The notes: generated by a model from the sequence alone, not told the origin. A stretch of DNA of 64,000 nucleotides from Phenylobacterium sp. (GCA_004799545.1 SSMU01000021.1:62001-126000), one strand, 5' to 3'; numbered from the stretch's first letter, positions 1 through 9,937 are shown. Numbers and translations are program-made.

Positions 1-601
1 GCCCAGCGCGGCGAGGCCTGCCGGCCAGCAGGGTGTCGAGCGTATGGTTCGAGATGCCGACGATCTTGTCGGCCGTGCGCAGGCAAATCTGGCGCAAGGG
101 CCCGCGATAGAGGGTCTGCTTGATGCGGCTCGGTGTCGGCACGTCCTCGTCGGCATTGTGGGCGTGCACGATCCGGCGCCCGATCGGCAAGCCCGTCAGC
201 GCGAGCAGATAGATTCCGCTGACAAGGTCGTGGTGACAATGCACAACGTCGTAGCGTCCCGCTCTTGCGGCATTGCGCAGTGCGGCGACGAACGGAATCT
301 TCCAGCCGATGGGCGCCGGCGAGTAGATGATCTGCGCGCCCAAGGCGCGAACCTCGTCATCCAACGCGCCCGCGCGGCCCAGCGCGCAATAGAACGTCCA
401 GTCCAGCCGGACGCCCCGGCGGTGGGCGTGACGAAGCATGCGCACGAGCCAATTCTCGACGGCCCCGCGGTCGAGGTTCTCCACGATGTGCAGCACGCGC
501 GCCGGCTGCGCCTCGGATGGCGGGGCCGAGCACCCTGCGGGCGTTCGCGGCGCGGGCGCGCCGATGTCCGCGCCTTTGGCGAGCTTCAGGTCAGGACCCA
601 T
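1..601 (-). CDS. Glycosyltransferase family 4-like protein, N-terminal part (runs off window edge)
   Basis: Minus-strand reading from ATG at 601 gives MGPDLKLAKG...RVLHIVENLDRGAVENWLVRMLRHAHRRGVRLDWTFYCALG...VVHCHHDLVSGIYLLALTGLPIGRRIVHAHN, typical GT4 N-terminal fold; start overlaps the stop of the upstream gene. Confidence 0.8.
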   Translation of the reverse strand, partial: MGPDLKLAKGADIGAPAPRTPAGCSAPPSEAQPARVLHIVENLDRGAVENWLVRMLRHAHRRGVRLDWTFYCALGRAGALDDEVRALGAQIIYSPAPIGWKIPFVAALRNAARAGRYDVVHCHHDLVSGIYLLALTGLPIGRRIVHAHNADEDVPTPSRIKQTLYRGPLRQICLRTADKIVGISNHTLDTLLAGRPRRAG

Positions 602-1496
602 GAGTCTCGAGCAGCCGGGCGGCCTTGTCCCGGCCGCGATAGGCCGCGCGGGCGATCTGCCTGTGCGGCCGCGGCAGCCGCAGCGCCCGTAGGAAATCCG
701 CAGCCCGCCGGGCCCATCCGCGGCGTCGCACCGGGAGGCCCCACTGCGCATCCAGCAGCGTCGAGGAGAAGTGAATCCCTTCGGCAAGGCGCGTGAGATA
801 GTCCTCGGTCAGGCGGTCGGCCGACATTAGATGTTGCAGTCTTAGATCCGCGACGAGCCCAACGCCGAGCCCGAGCTCGCAGGCGCAGGCCGCCAGGTCG
901 TTGTCGCCGCCCGACAGCAGCGAGCCCCCGGTGCGATCCAACTGGAACGCGCGCTGCCCGGTCTCGTTCAGGTGGAGATAGCGCTCAGCGACCGCGCGCC
1001 GGACGCAAAGACCCGCCCCACACGGCATGGTCTCACCGAGCCGGGGGAGGTTCGACCAGACATCATGATCGAACTCCCGAACCGCCAAGTTGCCCCAATA
1101 GCGTCGAGTCCATTCGGGCGGCGTCGTCTCGAATCCCGGACGACACTGGCCGCTCCAGGCGCCCAGGTAAGGTCGGCCGTCGGCGGTCGCCTTCGCCTTC
1201 TCGAGGTAGTTGGGATCCAGCACGTTGTCGTCGTCCACGAAGACCAACAGCTCGCCCCGAGCTTCCCGGATCCCTCGCAGCCGCGCCGGCGTCAGGCCGA
1301 GCTTGTCCTCCCGGACGATCCGCGCACCGGGATGCCAGCCGAGGTCGATCCGGCCCGCCAGCGGCTCGGCGCTGGCGTTGTCGATGACCACCAGCTCCCA
1401 CTCGCGGGCGGAAAGGCTCTGGGCGCCGAGCGCCGCGAGGGTTTGGCCGAAATAATCCGGTCGCGGATTGTGCGTGCAGACGACGACGCTGATCAC
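591..1496 (-). CDS. Glycosyltransferase family 2
   Basis: VISVVVCTHNPRPDYFGQTLAALGAQ...LLVFVDDDNVLDPNYL; GTG start at 1496 overlaps upstream stop. Confidence 0.85.
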   Translation of the reverse strand: MISVVVCTHNPRPDYFGQTLAALGAQSLSAREWELVVIDNASAEPLAGRIDLGWHPGARIVREDKLGLTPARLRGIREARGELLVFVDDDNVLDPNYLEKAKATADGRPYLGAWSGQCRPGFETTPPEWTRRYWGNLAVREFDHDVWSNLPRLGETMPCGAGLCVRRAVAERYLHLNETGQRAFQLDRTGGSLLSGGDNDLAACACELGLGVGLVADLRLQHLMSADRLTEDYLTRLAEGIHFSSTLLDAQWGLPVRRRGWARRAADFLRALRLPRPHRQIARAAYRGRDKAARLLETHGS

Positions 1497-2440
1497 GCGC
1501 CGGCCTCCCGGGACGTCAGCGGGCGACCGGCCGTCCGCCGGTTCCAAGCCAGGCGCGCCGGCAGGAACAGGCGATCAAGCCAGGCGCCCGCCACGTGGCG
1601 GGCGGCCGACAGGAGCCGCCGCGCCGATCCACCCGGGAGCCGGGCGTAATAGGCCTTTTCGAAGAAGAGCAAGATGTCCGCGCCGGGCAAGGCCGACAAC
1701 CGCGGATTCTTGAAGCCGGCCCAGTGGATCACCCTCGCCGGCGCCTGATCGGACGCGATGGCCTGCGCCGACAGGCCGCCCATCCCGTGGCCCGGCCAAC
1801 GCATCAGCGGAACCCGGCCCACCCGGACCCCGCCCTTCCGGACCTTGTCGTTCAACACGAAGTTCAGAACGCCCTGGTCGCCGTTCTTGAACACGCGCGG
1901 GTTCGCAAGCCGCGGCGGCCGTCCCCAATCGACAAGGCCATCGAAGTCCGTGCGGTGGATCAAGCCGGACGTCCCGATCCACTGGCCGCTGTTGAACAGG
2001 AATGCAGCGGCCGGAATCGCCAGGCCTTCGCGTTCGGCGAGCGCGCGATCGAAGTAGATCTCACTTGCGCCCTCCGCCGATTGCTCCTCGTCGTCGACGA
2101 TGAAGTCCTCCGTGCGATCGGCCGCGTGCTGCAGCACAGGGCCCGTCATCACGGTGTCGGAATCCAGCACCAGGAAGCGCTCGCCGGCCGGCTGGAAGAG
2201 CGGTTCGAGCTTCACGAAGCCCCAGCCGTAGTCTTCGCGCGGCAGGTCGGCGACGCCGACGCTCCAGAAGCGGCGAAGCTCGCGCTCCAGCCCAGGCTCG
2301 AGCGGCCCGCCAATGAGCAAGCGGACCGCCGCGTCGGGATACCACCGCCTGACACTGGCGACGCAGATGCGCGTAAAGCGGCCGTCCCGACGCGAGGCGG
2401 CGATGTAGATCACGTCCACCGCAGGGGTTTGCGCCGTCAT
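1493..2440 (-). CDS. Glycosyltransferase-like / nucleotide-diphospho-sugar transferase fold protein
   Basis: MTAQTPAVDVIYIAASRRDGRFTRICVASVRRWYPDAAVRLL...FLVLDSDTVMTGPVL; ATGA overlap with upstream gene. Confidence 0.6.
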   Translation of the reverse strand: MTAQTPAVDVIYIAASRRDGRFTRICVASVRRWYPDAAVRLLIGGPLEPGLERELRRFWSVGVADLPREDYGWGFVKLEPLFQPAGERFLVLDSDTVMTGPVLQHAADRTEDFIVDDEEQSAEGASEIYFDRALAEREGLAIPAAAFLFNSGQWIGTSGLIHRTDFDGLVDWGRPPRLANPRVFKNGDQGVLNFVLNDKVRKGGVRVGRVPLMRWPGHGMGGLSAQAIASDQAPARVIHWAGFKNPRLSALPGADILLFFEKAYYARLPGGSARRLLSAARHVAGAWLDRLFLPARLAWNRRTAGRPLTSREAGA

Positions 2441-3447
2441 GCCCGAATGAGCTCCGGCTCCGAGCGGAGATGCATCCAGCCCTTCCACTTATGCGCCAGG
2501 CGCGCCCCGAGGCGGCCTGCGGGGCCTCGGAGCCCGGTTGTGCGAAGAAGGGTTGCGCCGGTGAGATGAAGCAGGGGCGATCCCAATTGCCGCCGCCGCA
2601 CCTGCCGCCAGAGCTTCAGGCCGATCGAGGTATGGCCGGCGGCCACCCAGTTCTCAGCCACGAAGAAGTAGAGGCTGCAAAGCGCGCGCTGCCGGCTCCA
2701 GCTCATGCCGGGACCGGACCGTACGACCGCTTCGAACTTCTCGAGAATGGCCTCGGCCGCTTCCAGATGGCGCGGCGAGCGGCGCTGCTGGATGCTGACT
2801 CGATCCGGCTCCGTCAGCCACCGGACGTGATGATCGACCTCAGGGCGGCGGAGGTAGGTCATGCCCGAGGCTAGGGCGCGAATGTGAAGGTCGACGTCCT
2901 GCCAACTGGGCAGGCTTTCGTCGAACAGCTGCAGGCGAAGCAGGGCCGTCTTGCGCCAGATTGGCGCGGTGATGATCCACGGCGCCTCGAAGTAGAGGAA
3001 GCGCAGCAGATGATCGCCGCCGAGCTGGGGATCGTAGAGCCGGCCGAGGTCGCCGCGCGTCCGTTCGAACACCGAGGTCTGGAAGGTCGCGAAGTCGAGA
3101 TCGGCGTTGCGCGCCATGAGCGCGACGCGGTCCGCCAGGCATTGCGGATCCAGGAGATCGTCGGAGTCCAGGAAGACAACGTACTCGCCCCGGCTCTCGC
3201 GCACCCCGATGTTGCGGCAGATGTTGGCCCCGGCCTTCTCGCCGTCGCGGCGGATATAGCGGACCCTCGGATCGGCCGCCGCTCGGCGCGCCAACTCCTC
3301 GGCCGTGCCGTCGTCGGAGCCGTCGTCGACGACCAGATGCTCCCATCGTGCGAAGGTCTGGGCGGCCACCGAATCCAGCGCCTCGCGAAGCAGCGGGAGC
3401 CGGTTCTTGGTGGGCGTGACGACCGAGACGACGGGTGTGTCCGTCAC
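2437..3447 (-). CDS. Glycosyltransferase family 2
   Basis: VVSVVTPTKNRLPLLREALDSVAAQTF...VVDDGSDDGTAEE...VVFLDSDDLLDP. Confidence 0.9.
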   Translation of the reverse strand: MTDTPVVSVVTPTKNRLPLLREALDSVAAQTFARWEHLVVDDGSDDGTAEELARRAAADPRVRYIRRDGEKAGANICRNIGVRESRGEYVVFLDSDDLLDPQCLADRVALMARNADLDFATFQTSVFERTRGDLGRLYDPQLGGDHLLRFLYFEAPWIITAPIWRKTALLRLQLFDESLPSWQDVDLHIRALASGMTYLRRPEVDHHVRWLTEPDRVSIQQRRSPRHLEAAEAILEKFEAVVRSGPGMSWSRQRALCSLYFFVAENWVAAGHTSIGLKLWRQVRRRQLGSPLLHLTGATLLRTTGLRGPAGRLGARLAHKWKGWMHLRSEPELIRA

Positions 3448-4814
3448 GCGACCTTCAGCATCGCGGATGGCGCGCCGGCGGCGATCGCGTAGTGGCGGGC
3501 GATCTTGCGGATGGCGGTCGCCAGGTGCTTCGCCTCGCCCGGCCCGAGCTGCTCATGCACGTCAACGCGGACGATCCGCCGGTTGGCCGCATGGGCGTTC
3601 GGGATGTCATAGCGCTTCGGCTTCTCCTGGCGCAGTGACCAGGGCAGGCCGCTTTTGCCGAACACGATGGCGTCGCGATACCAGGGGTGGTCGGTCGGGA
3701 AGAACGGATAGCCGGCCGAGACGCCGCCGATACCCTCCAGCTCCAGGGCCGCGGCGAACTGCGGGCCGTCGCAGCTCAGCCGCGCCTCATCGAGCTGCAG
3801 GCACAGGAACCAATAGGCGCCCACGGTCTCAGGCCCGTCGGCCACCAGCCGCACGCCCTCGACGTCCTTCAGCCCCTGCGCGACCAGGCCGGCGAACCGC
3901 CGCCGGGCCTCCAGCGCGCCCGGCAGCTTGGCCAGCTGCACGCGGCCGATGGCCATGCTGATCTCGTCCTGGTTGAAGTTCAGCGAAGCCACGACATTGC
4001 CGGCCGCGCCGGGCGCGCCCACCGGCTTGCCACGGTCGGTCACCTGGCGAGCGCGGGCGAACAACATGGTGTCGCGGGTGAACACCACCCCGCCCTGGGC
4101 GCCGGTGGCGTGGTGCTTGCCGAACATGGTCGAGAAGGCGGCGATCGCGCCGAAGGTCCCGACCGGACGGCCCTTGTAGAGCGCGCCGTGCGCCTGGGCG
4201 CAGTCTTCGACGACCGGGATGTTGTGCTCGGCGGCCAGCGCCAGGATCGGATCGAGGTCCACCGGATGGCCGGAGATGTGCGCGATGACGATCGCCGAGG
4301 TGCGGTCGGTGATGACCTGCCGGATCTGCTCGGCGGAGACGTTCAGCGAGCCCGGCATGGAGTCGGTCGGCACCGGAATGCAGTTCAGCAGCGCCACAGG
4401 CATGGTGCCGCCGGCATCGGTGATCGGCGGCACGATCACCTCGGAACCCGGCTCCAGGTCGAGCGCGCGCAGGGCGACATAGACCGCGTTGGTCCCGGAG
4501 TTCACCGCCACCGCATGGCCGCCGCCGAGGAAGTTCGCGAAGGCGTCGCAGTAGGCCTTGGTTTCCGGGCCGCCGTAGACGATCGCCCCGCCCTTGCGGA
4601 TCTCGCGGTCCATCAGGCGCACGACCGCCTGCTTCTCGCGCTGGTCGAAGTGGCGCCGGCGTGGCCAGGGGAAGCGCCGCGCGCGCGGCCCGCCATGCAC
4701 CTGCGGCGGCGGGCGGATAACCGCCTTGACCGTCGCCGGCTCGATGTTGGCTGCTTCGAGCAGCCGCTTGGCGACGGGGAAGGCCAGTCGCTTACCGATT
4801 TGTACGATGCCCAT
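3444..4814 (-). CDS. DegT/DnrJ/EryC1/StrS family aminotransferase
   Basis: AVAVNSGTNAVYVALRALDLEPGSEVIVPPITDAGG...VVEDCAQAHGALYKGRPVGTFGAIAAFSTMFGKHHATGAQGGVVFT. Confidence 0.9.
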   Translation of the reverse strand: MGIVQIGKRLAFPVAKRLLEAANIEPATVKAVIRPPPQVHGGPRARRFPWPRRRHFDQREKQAVVRLMDREIRKGGAIVYGGPETKAYCDAFANFLGGGHAVAVNSGTNAVYVALRALDLEPGSEVIVPPITDAGGTMPVALLNCIPVPTDSMPGSLNVSAEQIRQVITDRTSAIVIAHISGHPVDLDPILALAAEHNIPVVEDCAQAHGALYKGRPVGTFGAIAAFSTMFGKHHATGAQGGVVFTRDTMLFARARQVTDRGKPVGAPGAAGNVVASLNFNQDEISMAIGRVQLAKLPGALEARRRFAGLVAQGLKDVEGVRLVADGPETVGAYWFLCLQLDEARLSCDGPQFAAALELEGIGGVSAGYPFFPTDHPWYRDAIVFGKSGLPWSLRQEKPKRYDIPNAHAANRRIVRVDVHEQLGPGEAKHLATAIRKIARHYAIAAGAPSAMLKVA

Positions 4815-4860
4815 CTTCTCTCGATCGTCTTTGTCGTTGAGGCCGCGGCGCGGAGGCGCG

Positions 4861-6987
4861 CTAGGCGGCGATCTTCTGGCCGGCGGCGAAGGCCCGCTCG
4901 GCCGCGTCCAGCAGGCCGATGACCTCCAGGGTCTCGGCCTGGTCGGGATCCAGGAACCGGCTGCTGCGGCCGGAGACGGAGCCGGCCTCGGAGGCGCTCC
5001 ACAGTCGCGGATAGCCGCCCGGCGTCAGCACGTCGAGCGCAGCCGCCAGCATCCGGGCGGAGATCGCCCCGCCGATCTCGACGTCCAAGGTGCGCCGGTT
5101 GGTCTCGATGCTGACGCTGAAGGTCCCGTCGTGGTGGTGGCCGATCATCCGCGAGCGGCGGCCATCGGTGTGGCGGATGTCGATGATGTCTTCGACGCCC
5201 ACGGTCTGCGCCTCGACCGTCTTGATCCCCTTGCCCATGGTGGCCAGCAGCATCTCGGCGCCATGGATGCCGTACCAGAAGAACCGGCCCTGGGTCGGCT
5301 GCACCTGGCCCCAATAGCGGACCGTGCAGGTCTTGATCGTCTCGCCCGAGGCGCGGATGTCGGCGAGGGCCGCGACCAGGCCGTCGGCGTAGCGGAAGGC
5401 CGAACTGGCGAAGACCTTGGTCCCGGTCTGCTTGGCGAGGGCGTAGATGCGGTCCGCATCGCCAGACGAGACGGCCATCGGCTTGTCGATGAACACCGGC
5501 CGGCCGCGCCCGGCGACCGACCGGAACAGGCCCGGATGGGTGCGCCCGTCGCAGGACAGGATGAAGACCACGTCGCAGGCGTCGGCCACCGCCTCGGGGC
5601 TGGCCAGGATCGGCACGCCGTACTTGTCGCGCAGCTCGGCCGTGAAGCCGCCGACCCGCGAGGCGCTGATGTCCATGTCCCAGGACCCCCCCGGAAAGGC
5701 CGCCACGACCTGGGCGCCCGGGATGTGGTCGGGGTTGCCGGGGTTATGCAGCAGGTCGGTGAAGGTGGGCGCGTGGGTGGTGTCGAGGCCGATCAGGCCC
5801 ACCCGCACCGCGCTCGACCGCGGCAGGACGACCGGCTTGGGCCGCGGCGCGGCCTTGGACGGCTTGCGCTCGGCATAGATCGCCGGTGTGACGCCGCCGT
5901 GGGTCCGGGCCTTGGCGCCCAGCGGCAGGGCCACCTCGCGGCCGGTGATCCCCGCCTCGTAGGCTGCGGCGCAGAGCTGCAGCGACTTCAGCGCCTCGGA
6001 GGTCGGCAACGGCAGCGGCGCGCCCTTGGCGATCGCCTCGGCGATCTCGCGATAGAGCGGCGCGTGGCGCGGCGGTTCGGCGGCCTCAGCCCGGCCGAGC
6101 TTGCGCGCCAGCTTCCGAACGGCCCGGCTGGGCAGCGACGTGGACGGCGCGCGGGTGTCCGGCAGGGCCGCGTCGACGGCGCGCAAGGCGCGGGCCTGGC
6201 GAGCCGGGTCATCCAGTGTCAGCCGGCCCGGCGAGATGCTGCCCAGACTGCCCTTGATGGTGAACTCGCCGCGCATCTGGCCGGAATTCACCGAGGCCGC
6301 GCAGCGCGCGACGCGGCCGCCGTCGAAGCGCACCTCGGCCTCGATCCAGTCCTCGGATTCGATCGTCGTGTAGCGGGTGTCCATCTCGGCCGTGACCGAG
6401 CGCGGCTCGCCCATGGCCTGCAGCATGACGTCCAGCTCGTGGATCATCTGGGTCATCAGGGCGCCGCCGCCGGCGACCTGCCAAGCGCCCCACCAGCCCT
6501 TGCCGACCGCGCTGTGCTGGATGAAGCCGTGGCGCTCGACGACCGCCGACCGCACCTCGCCGATCCAGCCGTTCTCGATCAGCCAGAGCATCCGACGGTA
6601 CTGTGCGGCGTAGCGCATCTGGTAGCCGACCGAGAGCCGGCCCGGATGGCGCGCCTCGGCTGCAGCGATCCGCTCGGCGCTGGCCAGCGAGTGGGCCAGG
6701 GGCTTCTCGCAGAGCACGTACTTGCCGGCCTCCAGGGCGGCGACCGCCGCGGCCTCGTGGAACGCCGGCGGGGTGGCGATGGCGACCAGCTCGACCTCGG
6801 GGTCGGCGATCAGCGCCTCGGCCGTGGCGTAGCGGCGTTCCACGCCGAACGCGTCGGCGAACCGCGCCAGCTGTTCGGCCGAGACGTCCGCCGCGGCCAC
6901 CAGCCTGGCGATCCCCTGCAGGCTCGCCAACGCCGCCGCGTGCTCGCGGGCGATGATGCCCGTGCCGATGATACCAACCTTAATCAT
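4861..6987 (-). CDS. Tandem Gfo/Idh/MocA-family oxidoreductase fusion (two domains)
   Basis: N-terminal MIKVGIIGTGIIAREHAAAL...VLCEKPLAHS and second Rossmann start RVGLIGLDTTHAPTFTDLL...VFIDKPMAVSSGDADRIYALAKQTGTKVFASSAFRY in one 708-aa ORF. Confidence 0.85.
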   Translation of the reverse strand: MIKVGIIGTGIIAREHAAALASLQGIARLVAAADVSAEQLARFADAFGVERRYATAEALIADPEVELVAIATPPAFHEAAAVAALEAGKYVLCEKPLAHSLASAERIAAAEARHPGRLSVGYQMRYAAQYRRMLWLIENGWIGEVRSAVVERHGFIQHSAVGKGWWGAWQVAGGGALMTQMIHELDVMLQAMGEPRSVTAEMDTRYTTIESEDWIEAEVRFDGGRVARCAASVNSGQMRGEFTIKGSLGSISPGRLTLDDPARQARALRAVDAALPDTRAPSTSLPSRAVRKLARKLGRAEAAEPPRHAPLYREIAEAIAKGAPLPLPTSEALKSLQLCAAAYEAGITGREVALPLGAKARTHGGVTPAIYAERKPSKAAPRPKPVVLPRSSAVRVGLIGLDTTHAPTFTDLLHNPGNPDHIPGAQVVAAFPGGSWDMDISASRVGGFTAELRDKYGVPILASPEAVADACDVVFILSCDGRTHPGLFRSVAGRGRPVFIDKPMAVSSGDADRIYALAKQTGTKVFASSAFRYADGLVAALADIRASGETIKTCTVRYWGQVQPTQGRFFWYGIHGAEMLLATMGKGIKTVEAQTVGVEDIIDIRHTDGRRSRMIGHHHDGTFSVSIETNRRTLDVEIGGAISARMLAAALDVLTPGGYPRLWSASEAGSVSGRSSRFLDPDQAETLEVIGLLDAAERAFAAGQKIAA

Positions 6988-7032
6988 CTGTTCCCTGTGA
7001 AATCTAAGCCTCGCGGTTCGGCCCGCGATCGA

Positions 7033-8094
7033 TCATTTGGTCGCGGCTGGTCCTGCCGATTTCCGTTTCAGGATACCGGCGCGGGACAAGACCGCAGCCT
7101 TGAGAGCCGCCCTCAAGGAAGGTGGCTGAGGCGTGGACTTGCTGATGGCGAAATACGGGACCTGCCGACCGCCAAAGCCTCGATTGAGGTGTTCGACTTG
7201 CGGCAGCATGGACCCCACAAAGTCAAATCTCTGCGCGACCGTCCGCGCAAATTGGATCGCTTCCCAATAGGCCAGGCGGTAGGCGCTGCTCTGACGCAGC
7301 TCGGGGTCGCCCCCCCCCATGAGCGCGTAGGCCGTTCCGTCGGACCAGACGATATAGATCGCCGCGTGCACCCGCCCGGATTCATCCACGCCGGCGAAGA
7401 TCCGTCGTCCCGCGTTCTTCACGCAAGCCGCATCAAGGCGGTGGACGAATTCATCGTCGGCAAGTGGGGAGACACCCTGCCGCGTGAAGGTCTTGCGGTT
7501 GACCTCGAGGAACTGGTCCAGCGGAAAATCGTCAATGACGCGAACACCGGAATTCTGCGCCTTGCGGATTTCCTTGCGGCACATGTGCCGCATGTTCGCC
7601 CAGAGCGCGGCTTCGTCCGAGATGTCGTCCAGGACGTAGGTGTAACGCGTCGTCTGAGAGAATTCCGCCCAGTGAAACGGCAGCCAGTCCGTGAAATTCT
7701 CGTGGAAATTCTGGTGGAAATTCTCGATCGGACCGAGAGATTCCAGCATTTCGCTCATGAGCTTCTGGTTGTTCGATTGCACCTCGCCCGGCTTTCCCAA
7801 GGGCGGCGCGAAGAGAATGCCGAGCTTCTGCGTCAGGGCCGGCATAAAGTACGTCGCGCCCTGGTCTCGAACCGTCCGAACCACAGGCCAGGCGCAATGC
7901 ACGGCGCCGCCCCGATTGATCTCCAGGATCTCGTGCGCGCCTGGAGCCACGGCTTCAAGCCACCACCGCTTCGCAAAGATGCTCCCCTGCGGCGATCTCT
8001 GCACCAGTTCGTCATAGGTGGCTGGCGGTCTCGCCTCGCTGGAACGACCAGCGGCTGGGTCGGCCGATGCCGGGAGTTCGTCCATGGTCTTCAC
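7033..8094 (-). CDS. FemAB/GNAT-like acyl (peptidyl) transferase
   Basis: YDELVQRSPQGSIFAKRWWLEAVAPGAHEILEINRGG...FTRQGVSPLADDEFVHRLDAACVKNAGRRIFAGVDESGRVHAAIYIVWSDGTAYALMGG. Confidence 0.7.
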   Translation of the reverse strand: MKTMDELPASADPAAGRSSEARPPATYDELVQRSPQGSIFAKRWWLEAVAPGAHEILEINRGGAVHCAWPVVRTVRDQGATYFMPALTQKLGILFAPPLGKPGEVQSNNQKLMSEMLESLGPIENFHQNFHENFTDWLPFHWAEFSQTTRYTYVLDDISDEAALWANMRHMCRKEIRKAQNSGVRVIDDFPLDQFLEVNRKTFTRQGVSPLADDEFVHRLDAACVKNAGRRIFAGVDESGRVHAAIYIVWSDGTAYALMGGGDPELRQSSAYRLAYWEAIQFARTVAQRFDFVGSMLPQVEHLNRGFGGRQVPYFAISKSTPQPPSLRAALKAAVLSRAGILKRKSAGPAATK

Positions 8095-9233
8095 GCCACG
8101 GCCGCCACAGGCGCCGCTATCTGGGATCTGTTCCGGAGTGCGGCCCAGTCATTGGCGGCGGCTATGACGGTCTGAATCTGCCCATCCGCCAGATGTTGAT
8201 CGGTCGGGAACAGGAAGTGTTTGCGCAGGACCGCCAAGGCGCCTGGATGCTCCTGCCGCTCCTCCTGGGGAATGAAGTCCCAGCGGCCGTCCAACGTGAG
8301 CCCGCGAATTCCCCGCGCGGCAAGGTGCTCTTGCAGGTCGTCCCGATCGTCAACCATCACCGGGAATCCGAACGGACCGCCATTCGGGAAGAAGCTTCCC
8401 GGCACGCGCTTGAAGATCTTTCCGTCGAGGCCGCGATCATAGGCCGAGGCGTGGTCCAAACGCCGCCGCGCCCAGCCGTCCCAGTCTGCATGTCGAAGCA
8501 GGAATCGGCCGATGTCGGACATCTGGTGCGGCTCGTGGGAATAGGACGAGAGCGTTTCATACGAATTCAGAAAACGACCCGATAGCCTTCGCAACAACCG
8601 AAGCCACCGCCCGGCGGTGAACCGCCGCCCAAGCGTGGCGACGCAAAGAAGCAGCAGTTGTTGGACGACGTAGGTGGTGTGCGCCCGCGATCCTTTTCGT
8701 TTCGGAAAGGCCATGCCGGCGCCGTGACGACGAACCAGGATGCCGCCATCGGGGCTGCCGATCGTCTTGGTGGGAGAGTAGAGGACGTAGTCGCCCTCCC
8801 GCCCCGCTTCGCAGCCCTCGCCGGGCAGGACGTGCGCGAGGTCCTCGATCATCAGGGCGCCCGAAGCGTTGCAGAGCGCCCGGAACCGGCCGGCGTCCTT
8901 CGCTAGTCCGAAGTAGTGAATCAACACCGCGATGGCCGGCTTCCGCGCCTTCAGCAAGGCCTCGAGCCGTTGCCAGAGCGGGTCCAGGTTCTCATCGATC
9001 GGGTACAGGAGGACTTCCCAGGCGGCGGTGCGAAAGGGTCGAATGACGCCCTCGGGAACATAGTCCGGGAGCAATACCGTCATCTTGCCGGTGGGAAGCA
9101 CTGAATCGATCAAGCTCCGCAGGGCTTCGCGGCCGCTCGCAAAATATTCGGTGCGCTCCTGGTCACGGAACGGACCCGGCGAACGTCTTGAGAGGCAGAT
9201 GCTTCGGTCGTTGCTTATCTCACGCGCGCGCAT
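8091..9233 (-). CDS. Divergent DegT/DnrJ/EryC1-type PLP aminotransferase
   Basis: YFASGREALRSLIDSVLP...VLLPDYVPEGVIRPF...IEDLAHVLPGE...YSPTKTIGSPDGGILV (candidate PLP lysine); start ATG 9233 overlaps methyltransferase stop. Confidence 0.7.
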   Translation of the reverse strand: MRAREISNDRSICLSRRSPGPFRDQERTEYFASGREALRSLIDSVLPTGKMTVLLPDYVPEGVIRPFRTAAWEVLLYPIDENLDPLWQRLEALLKARKPAIAVLIHYFGLAKDAGRFRALCNASGALMIEDLAHVLPGEGCEAGREGDYVLYSPTKTIGSPDGGILVRRHGAGMAFPKRKGSRAHTTYVVQQLLLLCVATLGRRFTAGRWLRLLRRLSGRFLNSYETLSSYSHEPHQMSDIGRFLLRHADWDGWARRRLDHASAYDRGLDGKIFKRVPGSFFPNGGPFGFPVMVDDRDDLQEHLAARGIRGLTLDGRWDFIPQEERQEHPGALAVLRKHFLFPTDQHLADGQIQTVIAAANDWAALRNRSQIAAPVAAVA

Positions 9234-9937
9234 CAGGGCTTCCGAAGAAGAAGGTGAAAACGATATTCGAGAGACGCCGAGGAGAAGGTCTTGCAATCAA
9301 AGAGACGCCCGGCGACGTTCGCCATCTCTCGCCGGCGAAACCAATGACCGATCCCGTCGGGCCGACCCATGAGGGCCTTCACCTGCGCCTTGAGGCCAAG
9401 ACGCCAGGACGGCGCGCGATCACCTCTAAGCGCGCCGGCGTAGTAGAGGCGGCGAAGCTCAGCATCCGGAATATTGGCCACCAGGCAGGACCCCCCGTCG
9501 CCCAGCAGGGCGTGAATGGATGCGAGATGCCTGTCCAACGCGTCCCTGTCGAAGAACTGGCAGACCTGATTGGAGAAGATGAAATCGAACGAACCGGGCT
9601 GCAGGCGGCCAGCGCCGACATTCAAGTCAGCCGCATCTGCACAGATCAATTCGAGGTCATGTCCACGACCGCGGAACTCCTCAAGCATGGAGGCCGAGAA
9701 ATCCACGCCGACATACTCGGTGCAGCGATCCTTCAGGTAGGGATACAGGGTGCCGGAGCCACAACCCAGCTCCAGAGTTCGTCCCGGTGTCTCGGGGAAG
9801 TAGAGGAGGAGCTCGTGGGCGTAGAATTCGAGCCACCAGGGGTCTGAATGACGGTGTCCCGGGTCCGTCGCGTCCGACCAATAGGATCGGGCGTCTCTGG
9901 GATTGCCGCGCGGTAGACGCAAGGAATGGCTTGTCAT
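9233..9937 (-). CDS. Class I SAM-dependent methyltransferase
   Basis: GRTLELGCGSGTLYPYLKDRCTEYVGVDFSASMLEEF; ATGA overlap at 9937. Confidence 0.85.
   Translation of the reverse strand: MTSHSLRLPRGNPRDARSYWSDATDPGHRHSDPWWLEFYAHELLLYFPETPGRTLELGCGSGTLYPYLKDRCTEYVGVDFSASMLEEFRGRGHDLELICADAADLNVGAGRLQPGSFDFIFSNQVCQFFDRDALDRHLASIHALLGDGGSCLVANIPDAELRRLYYAGALRGDRAPSWRLGLKAQVKALMGRPDGIGHWFRRREMANVAGRLFDCKTFSSASLEYRFHLLLRKP

Noticed and set aside
4594-8175. 1193-aa plus-strand ORF
   Set aside because: Antisense to the well-supported DegT, Gfo/Idh fusion and FemAB-like genes; composition (R/G/H/Q-rich) typical of a GC-rich antisense frame.
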